52,169 bases of DNA, taken from contig NZ_JAIQYY010000002.1 in NCBI RefSeq assembly GCF_020181035.1, positions 86,503 through 138,671 of the forward strand. The letters are read 5' to 3'. The stretch comes from Streptomyces sp. CoH27 (lineage in GTDB: Bacteria; Actinomycetota; Actinomycetes; Streptomycetales; Streptomycetaceae). The notes beneath the pieces were generated by a model. It was not told the DNA's origin, did no database searches, and saw nothing but the letters and a program-made list of their open reading frames with translations. Positions 17,883 to 27,334 of this stretch are shown piece after piece. Position 1 is the stretch's first letter. Each line of letters starts with the position of its first letter. The translations under genes and the position numbers were made by a program.

Positions 17883-19997
17883 TCAGCCCTCGGACAGCAA
17901 ACCGGCGAGGATCCGGTCGGGGGTGAGGGGCAGGTCACGGAAGCGGATGCCGGTGGCGTGATGGACGGCGTTGCCGAGGGCGGCGGCGGTGCCGACGATG
18001 CCGATCTCGCCGATGCCCTTGCTGCCCATGGGGTTGAGGTGCGGGTCGTCCTCGTCGATCCAGTCGGCCTCGACGTCGGGGACGTCGGCGTGCGCGGGCA
18101 GATGGTAGGAGGCAAGATCGGCCTCGGTGAAGTCGCCGAACGCCCGGTCCAGGGTGCTGTGTTCGGTGAGAGCCATGCCGAGGCCCATGGTCATGCCGCC
18201 GGTGAACTGGGAGCGCGCGGTACGGGAGTTGAGGATCCGGCCGGCGGCGAAGATCCCGAGCAGGCGCCGTACGCGCGTCTCACCGGTCACGGTGTCGACG
18301 GCGACCTCGGCGAACTGGGCGCCGAAGGCGTGCCGGGCGTAGGGGCTGTCGGCGTCGGCCCGCCCGGCGGTGTCGGTGCGGGTCGCGATGCCGTCGGCGG
18401 GCAGCGGCCCGCTGTGCGCGGCGAGCCGGGCGGCCAGCTCGGCACAGGCGTCGTGGACGGCCCAGCCCCAGGAGGCGGTGCCCATGGAGCCGCCGGCCAG
18501 CCAGGCCGACGGCAGGTCGCTGTGCCCGATCTCGGTGCGGACCCGGTCGAGGGGCGCGCCGAGGGCGTCGGCGGCGATCTGGGCGAGGACGGTACGGGCG
18601 CCGGTGCCGATGTCGGTGGCGTTGATCCGCACGGCGAAGGTGCCGTCGGGCAGGGCGCGGGCGGTCGCGGTGGCCGGGACGGCCGCGGCGGGATAGGTGG
18701 ACGCGGCGACGCCGGTGCCGATGAGCAGCGGGCCCTCGCGGCGCGTTCCCGGACGCGGATCACGTTCGGCCCAGCCGAAGCGGCGGGCGCCCTCGCGCAG
18801 GCACTGGACGAGGTGCCGGCTGCTGAACGGCTTGCCGCTCTCCGGTTCCCGCTCGGGTTCGTTGCGGATCCGCAGCTCCACCGGGTCCATGCCGAGCGCC
18901 TCGGCGAGTTCGTCCACGGCCGATTCCAGGGCGTACATGCCGGGCGCCTCGCCGGGGGCGCGCATCCAGGACGGGCTGGGCACGTCGAGCGGGACCACAC
19001 GGTGGGAGCTGAGCAGAGCCGGGGTGGCGTACATGACCCGGGAGGGCACCGCGGCCTGCTCGACGAACTCCCGCACCCGGGAGGTGTAGGTGGTCACCTC
19101 GTGCAGCAGGGCGGTGAGCCGGCCGTCCCCGCCCGCGCCGAGGCGGAGGCGCTGCACGGTGGGGGCGCGGTGGCCGACGGTGGTGGGCAAGTACCGGCGG
19201 GGGTAGGCGAGGGTGACGGGCCGGCCGGTGCGCCGGGCGGCCATGGCGGCGAGGACGACGTCGGGGCGCGGGGTGCCCTTGGAGCCGAAGCCGCCGCCGA
19301 TGTGCTCGGTGACGACGGTGACGTGGTCCTCGGGGAGCTCGAACAGCTGGGCGAGCACCTCCCGCACGGTCGTACCGCCCTGGCTGGAGGTGTACACGGT
19401 GAGCCGGTCCCCGTCCCAGTGGGCCGTGCTGGTGTGCGGCTCCATGGGGTGATTGTGCAGCGGCGGCACCCGGTAGGTGACATCGACGCGGACCTCGGCG
19501 GCGGCGAAGGCGTCCGCCGGGTCGCCGTGCTCGACCCGGCCCGGGAAGCCGGCGTTGGTCTCCCGCGGCTCGTAGGCGTCGGGGTCACCGGGATCCAGGT
19601 CGGCGTCGTGCGGTTCGGCCGTGTAGGTGACCCGCACCGCCCGGGCGGCCCCGCGGGCCGCCTCCGGGCTCTCGGCGACGGCCAGGGCCACGCACCAGCC
19701 CCGGTGCGGCACGCCCGGGCCCTGGAGTACGGCGAGGGTGGCGTCCTCGGGTGCGGCAAGGCGGGGGGCGTCGTCGGGGGTGAGCACGGCGAGCACGCCG
19801 GGCAGGGCGAGGGCGGCCGAGGCATCGACGGCGCTGACCCGCCCGCGCGCGATCGCGGCAGGCACGGGCCAGGCATGGGCACGACCGGGCAGGGGGTACT
19901 CCCCGGCGTAACGGGCGACACCGGTGACCTTCTGCAGCCCTTCCCGGCGCTCGGCGGGGGCACCCAGGACTCCGTGGGGGGCCGAGTTGGCGGTCAT
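17883..19997 (-). CDS. molybdopterin-binding subunit of an aldehyde/xanthine dehydrogenase-type enzyme (PaoC-like)
   Basis: A 704-residue large subunit of a molybdenum hydroxylase. Visible landmarks are HNHPMEPHTSTAHWDGDRL, GGGFGSKG, SWMRAPGEAPGMYALES and the catalytic Glu664 in GSKGIGEIGIVG. With the small Fe-S and FAD subunits upstream it forms a heterotrimeric oxidoreductase that hydroxylates an aldehyde or N-heterocycle and passes electrons through Fe-S and FAD. The cysteine pattern of the FAD subunit points to the E. coli PaoABC (YagTSR) type, so an aromatic aldehyde is likelier than xanthine. A strong AGGAGGAAATCC ribosome site precedes the ATG. No XdhC-type maturation gene is adjacent. 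Confidence 0.92.
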   Translation of the reverse strand: MTANSAPHGVLGAPAERREGLQKVTGVARYAGEYPLPGRAHAWPVPAAIARGRVSAVDASAALALPGVLAVLTPDDAPRLAAPEDATLAVLQGPGVPHRGWCVALAVAESPEAARGAARAVRVTYTAEPHDADLDPGDPDAYEPRETNAGFPGRVEHGDPADAFAAAEVRVDVTYRVPPLHNHPMEPHTSTAHWDGDRLTVYTSSQGGTTVREVLAQLFELPEDHVTVVTEHIGGGFGSKGTPRPDVVLAAMAARRTGRPVTLAYPRRYLPTTVGHRAPTVQRLRLGAGGDGRLTALLHEVTTYTSRVREFVEQAAVPSRVMYATPALLSSHRVVPLDVPSPSWMRAPGEAPGMYALESAVDELAEALGMDPVELRIRNEPEREPESGKPFSSRHLVQCLREGARRFGWAERDPRPGTRREGPLLIGTGVAASTYPAAAVPATATARALPDGTFAVRINATDIGTGARTVLAQIAADALGAPLDRVRTEIGHSDLPSAWLAGGSMGTASWGWAVHDACAELAARLAAHSGPLPADGIATRTDTAGRADADSPYARHAFGAQFAEVAVDTVTGETRVRRLLGIFAAGRILNSRTARSQFTGGMTMGLGMALTEHSTLDRAFGDFTEADLASYHLPAHADVPDVEADWIDEDDPHLNPMGSKGIGEIGIVGTAAALGNAVHHATGIRFRDLPLTPDRILAGLLSEG

Positions 19998-20009
19998 GGA
20001 TTTCCTCCT

Positions 20010-20036
20010 GTCCCTCTGGTCCCTCTAGTCCCTCCC
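20010..20036. repeat. three tandem 9-bp units in an intergenic gap
   Basis: GTCCCTCTG, GTCCCTCTA and GTCCCTCCC follow each other in the 47-bp gap before the large-subunit gene. On the coding strand these read as repeated GAGGGAC purine-rich blocks directly upstream of the AGGAGGA ribosome site. Confidence 0.6.
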
Positions 20037-20044
20037 GTGCCGGC

Positions 20045-21579
<1,535 letters not shown>

Positions 21580-21668
21580 GGCAGGGGTGGCCTTCCGGAC
21601 GAACCCGGGTTCCGTCCTCACCGCGTATCCACGCGAGGGCGCCTCACACGTCCGTGGGGCCACACCCT

Positions 21669-21723
21669 TCACTCACGGGTAGCCGACCGGTCCGCTCACT
21701 CACGGGTAGCCGACCAGGTCCGC
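21669..21723. repeat. 27-bp tandem duplication spanning a stop codon
   Basis: A 20-bp block, TCACTCACGGGTAGCCGACC, occurs at 21669-21688 and again at 21696-21715, each followed by GGTCCGC or AGGTCCGC. On the minus strand this duplicates the last codons (VGYP), the TGA and flanking bases of the secreted RICIN gene. Confidence 0.9.
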
Positions 21724-23904
21724 CACGTTCGACGACGAGTTCGACGGCCCTCCTCTGCCGTTGACGACATGGCTGATGGTGCCCGTGCCGCCGAGGGAGA
21801 CCGTGACCATGCTGGTGAGGCGGACGTTCGCGGTGTCCGGCACCTCGAAGGCGCGGTCGGCCGTCACGCTCGGGTCGACGTCGAAGTAGCAGTAGCTGCC
21901 GAGGCCGTACGCCTGGTGGCTGGTGACGGAGTCCGCGACCTTGTAGGCGGCGTAGCCCTTCGTGCCGCCGTTCATCCAGGAGGCCTGGTCCGGCGGGTCG
22001 TACGGCATCTCGTTCTGGAAGAAGTAGGTGCGGCCGCCGTTGCCGTTCCAGATCACCTGGTACTTCTGGAAGTGCTCGACGAACAGCCCGTACATGGTCA
22101 CGTCCGCGCCGTTGACCACCAGCCCGGTGTCGGCGGTGTTACTGGTCCAGCCGACGCCGCTGCCGTGGTCGGCACGCCAGAGCCACATGTGGTCGCCGAT
22201 GACGTCGTTGCTGTTGACGACGAGGCTGGTGGCCGCCTTGCCGACGCCCGCGCCGCCGATGCGGAAGTAGACGTCGTGCAGGGAGGTCGGGTCGGCCGCG
22301 TGGGAGGCGGCGGAGCCGGCCGGCCCGACCTCGACCAGGGTCTTCGAGCTGGTGGTGCCGGCGTCGAAGAGCAGGCCCGCGAGCTCGACGCCGTCGACGT
22401 CGGCGACGGTCATCGCGGTGATGCCATTGTCCGGGACGAAGGTGGCGAGCCCGAGGCCGAGGACGACCGTGTCGGGGCGGGTCACCTTCAGGGTCTGGTC
22501 GAGGTGGTAGACGCCGGGCGTGACCAGCAGGTTCTGGCCGGCGGCGAGGGCCGCGTTCAGCTGGGCGGCAGTCGCGCCGGGCTTGGCGACGTAGAACCGG
22601 CTCAGCGGCAGCGAGGTCCCGGCCGGGCTGCCGCTGCCCCAGCTGGTGCCCGTGGTGTCGGAGCGCGTGGCCGGCACGAACACCTGGTAGTTCCCGGAGC
22701 CGTCGATGTACAGGAACGGCTTCTCCCGGACGACAGGGCTCTGCGCGACGGTGGTGTACGGCGGGTTCGGGAAACTGGTGGCGGGCACGCCCTGGCTGCC
22801 GGTGAATACCATGTTCCAGTTGGCCCCGGTCCAGCTGCCGAGCTGGGAGTTGCGGGTCATCCACTGCTGCTGCGTACCGGAGTTGACCTGCCCGTCGATC
22901 TTGCTGTCGGCGAGATAGCCGCCGGACGACCAGCCGCCGTCGTCCAGGGCGAGGTTGCCCCGCAGATGCATGCGCCGGTACGGCGCGGCCTGCGAGACGG
23001 CCCAACGGTCGCTGCCGCCCGTGGGGTTGACGGAGAGGTTCTCGGCGCCGCGCCAGAAGTTCTGCGTGGCGTTGCCCTGGAACCAGTCGGCCTCGGCGTG
23101 CACCGCGCCGTCGACCGTCACCGCGTCCGGAGTCAGACCGAGGCCCAGCACCTGGGTGTAGAAGCCGACGTTGACGTCCGCGCTGTAGGCGCCGGGCTTG
23201 AACAGGACGGCGTAGCGCTGGGATCCGAACTGGTTGGTCTCCTGCTGCTTGAAGAGGGTGTCCAGCCTGCTCTGGATGGTCGAGGACGGCATCGACGGGT
23301 CGAAGACGATGACGTTCGGGCCGAGGTCGGGGTCGCTCGTGGACTGGGTCACGGGGACTACCTGGAAGCGCTGGGCGGCGGTGCCGTTGCACGTGTACTG
23401 CTGGAGTTGCGTGCTGTCGGCGAGCGACGCGCCCGGATCGTCCAGGCACTTGCCGCTGTTCCTGTTGACGAAGTGGAAGGCTCCGCCGCCGTCGTCCACG
23501 GCCTGCCACTGCTGGTTGGCGCCGCCGCCGTAACTCCACAGCTGGACCGGCGCGTTGTCGGCGGTGGAGACGTCGACGACGTCCAGGACCTGGCCGGTGT
23601 CGTTCGCGTTGCCGACGCGGACGTATCCGCTGCCGGCATCGGTGAGGCTCCACTGCTGGGCCGTGGTGCCGTTGCAGGTGTACTGCTGCACGACGGTGCC
23701 GTCGGCGGTAGCGGCGGCCTTGGCGTCCAGGCACGTGCCGCTCGCCGCGTTGATGAGGGTGGCGAATCCGGTGGGCAGGGCGGTAGCGGCATGCGCGGGC
23801 GTGGCCGTGAGCAGGGGGGTCGGTGCGGCGGTGAGCACACAGGCGGCCGCCGCGCCGACCAGGGCGGCCACCGCGGATCTGCGGCGGCGGGAAAGTAAGG
23901 GCAC
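21700..23904 (-). CDS. secreted RICIN-domain (CBM13) protein with beta-helix-like catalytic region
   Basis: A 734-residue exported protein. A signal peptide with RRRR and a long hydrophobic core ends at ATPAHA (about residue 39). A ricin-type beta-trefoil follows (about 42-185) with repeated GTCLDAKAAATADGTVVQQYTCN, QQW and GKCLDDP features, a carbohydrate-binding module. The remaining 540 residues have repeated short beta strands (VTRPDTVVLGLGLATFVPDNG, VADVDGVELAGLLFDAG), suggesting a right-handed beta-helix as in polysaccharide lyases and hydrolases. Family and catalytic residues could not be assigned. The GTG start has GGAG upstream. A 40-codon Cys-rich ORF precedes it by 24 bp under one operator-bearing promoter. 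Confidence 0.88.
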   Translation of the reverse strand: MPLLSRRRRSAVAALVGAAAACVLTAAPTPLLTATPAHAATALPTGFATLINAASGTCLDAKAAATADGTVVQQYTCNGTTAQQWSLTDAGSGYVRVGNANDTGQVLDVVDVSTADNAPVQLWSYGGGANQQWQAVDDGGGAFHFVNRNSGKCLDDPGASLADSTQLQQYTCNGTAAQRFQVVPVTQSTSDPDLGPNVIVFDPSMPSSTIQSRLDTLFKQQETNQFGSQRYAVLFKPGAYSADVNVGFYTQVLGLGLTPDAVTVDGAVHAEADWFQGNATQNFWRGAENLSVNPTGGSDRWAVSQAAPYRRMHLRGNLALDDGGWSSGGYLADSKIDGQVNSGTQQQWMTRNSQLGSWTGANWNMVFTGSQGVPATSFPNPPYTTVAQSPVVREKPFLYIDGSGNYQVFVPATRSDTTGTSWGSGSPAGTSLPLSRFYVAKPGATAAQLNAALAAGQNLLVTPGVYHLDQTLKVTRPDTVVLGLGLATFVPDNGITAMTVADVDGVELAGLLFDAGTTSSKTLVEVGPAGSAASHAADPTSLHDVYFRIGGAGVGKAATSLVVNSNDVIGDHMWLWRADHGSGVGWTSNTADTGLVVNGADVTMYGLFVEHFQKYQVIWNGNGGRTYFFQNEMPYDPPDQASWMNGGTKGYAAYKVADSVTSHQAYGLGSYCYFDVDPSVTADRAFEVPDTANVRLTSMVTVSLGGTGTISHVVNGRGGPSNSSSNVADLVGYP

Positions 23905-23928
23905 GGGGATTCTCCTTCGGGGCCGGGG

Positions 23929-24051
23929 TCAGCCGGTGCAGCAGGCGAAGGGGTCCGGCGGGCTGCCGCAGCCGTTGTAGAGGTACGGCGCGACGGCCAT
24001 CGGCACGGCCGCGGTGGTGCCGCCGTCGGCCGCGGGGAGAGGTCTGGCCAT
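23929..24051 (-). CDS. unrecognised 40-residue Cys-containing small protein
   Basis: This short frame begins ATGGCCAGACCTCTC and ends in a Cys- and Pro-rich tail, YNGCGSPPDPFACCTG. It has GAAAGG 11 bases upstream of the ATG, lies downstream of a good promoter and operator, and stops 24 bp before the secreted RICIN gene. There is no signal peptide. The tail with three Cys and a terminal CCTG could bind metal, form disulfides or be a modified-peptide core, but no modifying enzyme is nearby. It could instead be a leader peptide. The function is unknown, and coding status rests on position, RBS and an uninterrupted frame. Confidence 0.5.
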   Translation of the reverse strand: MARPLPAADGGTTAAVPMAVAPYLYNGCGSPPDPFACCTG

Positions 24052-24118
24052 GTGCGGGGTGGCCTTTCGTGGGGGGGCCAACGCCCTTGGGAGCAGTGGG
24101 CGCTGGGGAGACCGCAGG

Positions 24119-24144
24119 CTTTGTTTAAGGCGTGAAACTAAAGG
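24119..24144. promoter_or_regulatory. 26-bp inverted repeat operator
   Basis: The pattern CTTTNGTTT, an 8-base spacer, then AAACNAAAG matches in 8 of 9 paired positions. It is AT-rich in a GC-rich surround and overlaps the -10 hexamer of the promoter for the small Cys-rich ORF and RICIN gene. It is probably a repressor site, plausibly for a sugar-responsive LacI/ROK-type regulator. Confidence 0.75.
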
Positions 24145-24164
24145 TACGGACCAATGGAGTCAAG
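24136..24164 (-). promoter_or_regulatory. sigma70-type promoter for the small ORF and RICIN gene
   Basis: On the minus strand the -35 hexamer TTGACT (24159-24164) and -10 hexamer TAGTTT (24136-24141) are separated by exactly 17 bases. A start near 24129 would give a leader of about 78 bases to the ATG at 24051. Confidence 0.65.
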
Positions 24165-24185
24165 GGGTGCAGCAATAACCGACTT

Positions 24186-24250
24186 CTCCTGGGCCCGCCC
24201 CGAAGGGGCGCGGGGAACGCGCGACCAGCCACGAACCCGCAGCCGGAAAC
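24186..24250 (+). repeat. dispersed Streptomyces intergenic repeat with hairpin
   Basis: The block GGGGCGCGGGGAACGCGCG followed by ACCAGCCACGAACCCGCAGCC is, from memory, a common intergenic repeat of Streptomyces genomes. It starts with a perfect hairpin, CGCCCC-GAA-GGGGCG (24196-24210), placed after the ABC transporter gene (minus strand), so it may end that transcript. Confidence 0.6.
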
Positions 24251-24289
24251 GCCCCCCCCCCGGCCCCTACGGCGAACCCCCGCAACCGC

Positions 24290-26155
24290 TCACGCCGCAG
24301 CGGCGAACTGCGTTCGGTACAGCTCGGCGTACCGCCCCTCCGCGGCCAGCAGCTCTTCGTGCGTCCCCCGTTCCACGATCTGCCCGGCCTCCACGACCAG
24401 GATCTGGTCGGCGGCCCGGACCGTGGACAGCCGGTGGGCGATGACCACGGCGGTACGGCCCTCCAGCGCCTCGGTGAGCGCCTCCTGGACGGCCGCCTCG
24501 GAGGTGTTGTCCAGGTGGGCGGTGGCCTCGTCCAGGATCACCACCCGCTGGCGGGCCAGCAGCAGCCGGGCGATGGTCATGCGCTGGCGCTCACCGCCGG
24601 AGAGCCGGTAGCCGCGCTCGCCGACGACCGTGTCCAGGCCGTCGGGCAGGGACCGTACGACCTCCGCCAGGCGGGCGCGGTCGAGGGCGTCCCACAGCTC
24701 CTCGTCGGTGGCGCCCGGGCGGGCCAGCAGCAGGTTGGCGCGGACGGTGTCGTGGAAGAGGTGGCCGTCCTGGGTGACCATGCCGAGGGTGGCCCGCAGG
24801 GAGGCGGCGGTCAGGTCGCGCACGTCGGTCCCGCCGATGCGGACGGCGCCCGCGTCGACGTCGTACAGCCGCGGCAGCAGCTGGGCGATGGTGGACTTCC
24901 CGGCGCCGGAGGAGCCGACGAGGGCGACGGTCTGGCCGGGTTCGGCGCGGAAGGAGATGCCGTGCAGGACCTCGGAGCCGCCGCGGGTGTCGAGGGCGGC
25001 GACCTCCTCCAGGGAGGCGAGGGAGACCTGGTCGGCGGCCGGGTAGGCGAAGCGGACGTCCTCGAACTCGACCGCGACCGGGCCCTCGGGGACCTCGGCC
25101 GCGTCCGGCTTGTCCTCGATGAGCGGCTTGAGGTCCAGCACCTCGAAGACCCGCTCGAAGCTGACGAGCGCGCTCATCACCTCCACCCGGGCGCCGGCGA
25201 GCGCGGTCAGCGGGGCGTACAGCCGGGTCAGCAGCAGAGAGAGGGAGACGACCGCGCCGGCCTGGAGGGTGCCGTGCAGCGCGAACCAGCCGCCGAGGCC
25301 GTAGACCAGGGCGAGGGCGAGCGCGGAGACCAGGGTGAGGGAGGTGATGAACACCGACTGGGCGGTGGCCGTCCGCACCCCGATGTCCCGGACGCGGGCG
25401 GCGCGGGCCGCGAACTCCGCCGACTCCTCCTCGGGGCGGCCGAACAGCTTGACCAGGGTCGCGCCGGGCGCGGAGAACCGCTCGGTCATCCGGGTGCCCA
25501 TGGCCGCGTTCAGCGCCGCCGCCTCCCGCTGCATCCTGGCCATCCGGCTGCCCATGCGGCGGGCCGGGAGCACGAACACCGGCAGCAGCACCAGCGCGAG
25601 CAGAGTGATCTGCCAGGACAGGGTCAGCATCACCGCGAGCGTGAGCACCAGCGTGACCAGGTTGCTCACCACGCCCGAGAGGGTGTTGGCGAAGGCGCGC
25701 TGGGCGCCGATGACGTCGTTGTTGAGACGGCTGACGAGCGCGCCCGTACGAGTCCGTGTGAAGAACGCGACGGGCATGCGCTGCACATGATCGAACACAG
25801 CCGTTCTGAGGTCGAGGATGAGTCCCTCCCCGAGCGACGACGACAGCCGCCGTCCGAGGATGCCGAGCCCCGCCTCCGCGAGCGCGACGAGCGCGATGAG
25901 CAGGGAGAGCCGGACGACCCGGCCGGAGTCGTGCCCCGCCACGATCGCGTCGACGACGCGGCCGGCGAGCACGGGGGTCGCGACGGCGAGCAGGGCCGAC
26001 ACCACCCCGAACAGTACGAACCGGACGATGCCCGCGCGATGCGGGCGGGCGAAGGCGGCGATACGGCGCAGCGTGGCGCGGGCGAGGGGGCGGCGGTCGT
26101 TCTGCGCGTTCATGACGCTGTGCAGCTGCGTCCAAGCGGTGGTCTCCATGCTCAT
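24290..26155 (-). CDS. ABC exporter, fused permease-ATPase, SoxR-type promoter
   Basis: A 621-residue half-transporter. Six membrane segments lie between about residues 35 and 330 (type-1 exporter fold, with FFTRTRTGALVSRLNNDV). The ATPase domain has Walker A VGSSGAGKST, signature YRLSGGERQRM, Walker B VVILDEATAHLD and switch His in VIAHRLS. It should act as a homodimer exporting a small molecule or drug. The ATG at 26155 follows a -10-like TACGTT by only 7 bases and lacks a ribosome site, so the mRNA is probably leaderless. An exact SoxR-type operator sits in the promoter. From memory, S. coelicolor SoxR controls an ABC transporter (SCO7008) and responds to redox-active metabolites. Confidence 0.93.
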   Translation of the reverse strand: MSMETTAWTQLHSVMNAQNDRRPLARATLRRIAAFARPHRAGIVRFVLFGVVSALLAVATPVLAGRVVDAIVAGHDSGRVVRLSLLIALVALAEAGLGILGRRLSSSLGEGLILDLRTAVFDHVQRMPVAFFTRTRTGALVSRLNNDVIGAQRAFANTLSGVVSNLVTLVLTLAVMLTLSWQITLLALVLLPVFVLPARRMGSRMARMQREAAALNAAMGTRMTERFSAPGATLVKLFGRPEEESAEFAARAARVRDIGVRTATAQSVFITSLTLVSALALALVYGLGGWFALHGTLQAGAVVSLSLLLTRLYAPLTALAGARVEVMSALVSFERVFEVLDLKPLIEDKPDAAEVPEGPVAVEFEDVRFAYPAADQVSLASLEEVAALDTRGGSEVLHGISFRAEPGQTVALVGSSGAGKSTIAQLLPRLYDVDAGAVRIGGTDVRDLTAASLRATLGMVTQDGHLFHDTVRANLLLARPGATDEELWDALDRARLAEVVRSLPDGLDTVVGERGYRLSGGERQRMTIARLLLARQRVVILDEATAHLDNTSEAAVQEALTEALEGRTAVVIAHRLSTVRAADQILVVEAGQIVERGTHEELLAAEGRYAELYRTQFAAAA

Positions 26156-26171
26156 GTGCAAGAACGTAGAA

Positions 26172-26189
26172 CCTCAAGCTTCGTTGAGG
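26172..26189. promoter_or_regulatory. SoxR-type (MerR-family) operator
   Basis: CCTCAAGCTTCGTTGAGG has perfect 6-bp arms CCTCAA and TTGAGG with a 6-bp centre, the same arms and spacing as the E. coli soxS operator. On the minus strand it lies between a TTGACC -35 and a TACGTT -10 with a 19-bp spacer, the elongated spacing characteristic of MerR-family activated promoters. Confidence 0.85.
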
Positions 26190-26236
26190 TCAATGTCCGC
26201 CGCTTTTCACCCCCACCGAGACTCCCACGGACCCCG

Positions 26237-27295
26237 ATGACCACAGTCTGTAATCCGCCGTCCGCGCTCGCGCCACCCGCCGTTGGGACGGCACGGAAAA
26301 CCTCTCGGGGTGTGACCCCCGTACACCCCTCCGAGCTGCGCCAGGGCCGCCTGCCGAGGCTCGCCCGGCGGCTGCCGGTGCGGCAGATCTTGTGTCTGCT
26401 CCCGCTCCTGCTCGTCACCGTCGTCGCCGTCCAGCACCGGTCGGTGCTCGTCGAGGGCTTCCGCCATCTGCGGACCGCCTCGTGGCCCTGGCTGCTCGCG
26501 GCGGGCGGGGCCACGTGTCTGACCTGGGTGGCCGCCGCCTTCACCCGGCAGGGCGCGGTGATCCAGCCGCTGCCCCGCTGGCGGCTGCTGGCCACGCAGT
26601 TCGCGGCCGGCTCGGCGAACCACCTGCTGCCGACCGGGCTCGGCGCCGGCGCGGTCAACCTGCGGTTCATGACGGTGTGCGGGGTGCCGCTCGCCCGCTC
26701 CTCCGCCGCGCTCGCGCTGTATCTGCTCGCCGAGTCGGTGGGCCGGCTGAGCCTGCTGACCGCGTTGCTGCTCGCCTTCCCCGACGCGCTGCGGCTCGGC
26801 ACCCTGATCCCGGCCGGGGCGGTCGCCCCGCTGCTGGCGGTCGCGGGCGCCGTGCTCGCGGTGGCGGTGGCCGCGCTGTCCCTCGTACGACGGCTGCGCG
26901 CGGCCGTGCTCGGCTTCGTCCGCACGGCGCTCGGCGAGGCCCGCTCGGTGCACATGCGCCCGGCGCGGGCACTCGCACTGTGGGGCGGTTCGCTGGCCTT
27001 TCCGGCGCTGCAGGCCGCCGGTCTGGTGGCGGTCGGGCAGGCGCTGGGGCTGGGGGTGCCTCCGGCCCACATGGCGCTGGCGTACCTGGCCGCGACGGTG
27101 GCGGTGGCGCTGGTGCCCACCCCGGGCGGGCTCGGCTCCGTCGAGGCCGCGCTGATCGTGGCGCTGGTGGCGGCGGGCGGCCCGGTGGCGGTGGCCACGG
27201 CGGTGGTGCTCGCCTACCGGATCATCACCGTGTGGGTGCCGCTGGTGCCGGGGGCGCTGACCCTGGGGGCGCTGGTGCGGCTGAAGGTCATCTGA
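26237..27295 (+). CDS. LPG synthase-type (UPF0104) integral membrane protein
   Basis: A 352-residue membrane protein with about eight hydrophobic segments after a hydrophilic, Pro-rich N-terminus. Landmarks of the lysylphosphatidylglycerol synthase TM family are AAGSANHLLPTGLGAGAVNLRFM and LVPTPGGLGSVEAALIVALVAAG, seen also in glycosyltransferase-associated flippases. There is no aminoacyl-transferase domain, so its role, perhaps lipid movement, is open. The ATG at 26237 is 81 bp from the divergent ABC gene, and the SoxR-type box lies in this gap. No strong ribosome site is visible. The crotonase gene follows 39 bp downstream. Confidence 0.85.
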   Translation: MTTVCNPPSALAPPAVGTARKTSRGVTPVHPSELRQGRLPRLARRLPVRQILCLLPLLLVTVVAVQHRSVLVEGFRHLRTASWPWLLAAGGATCLTWVAAAFTRQGAVIQPLPRWRLLATQFAAGSANHLLPTGLGAGAVNLRFMTVCGVPLARSSAALALYLLAESVGRLSLLTALLLAFPDALRLGTLIPAGAVAPLLAVAGAVLAVAVAALSLVRRLRAAVLGFVRTALGEARSVHMRPARALALWGGSLAFPALQAAGLVAVGQALGLGVPPAHMALAYLAATVAVALVPTPGGLGSVEAALIVALVAAGGPVAVATAVVLAYRIITVWVPLVPGALTLGALVRLKVI

Positions 27296-27334
27296 GGCAG
27301 AGTGGCCCTCCCAGCCGAAGCAAGGGAGTGCGCC

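Noticed and set aside
14536..17961. Very long plus-strand open frame (over 1100 codons) opposite the regulator and GH65 genes
   Set aside because: It is antisense to clear coding genes, rich in Gly/Arg/Gln, with no domains; high GC keeps such frames open.
24251..24262. Run of C residues after the ABC transporter gene
   Set aside because: A simple homopolymer in GC-rich DNA, with no structure or gene link.
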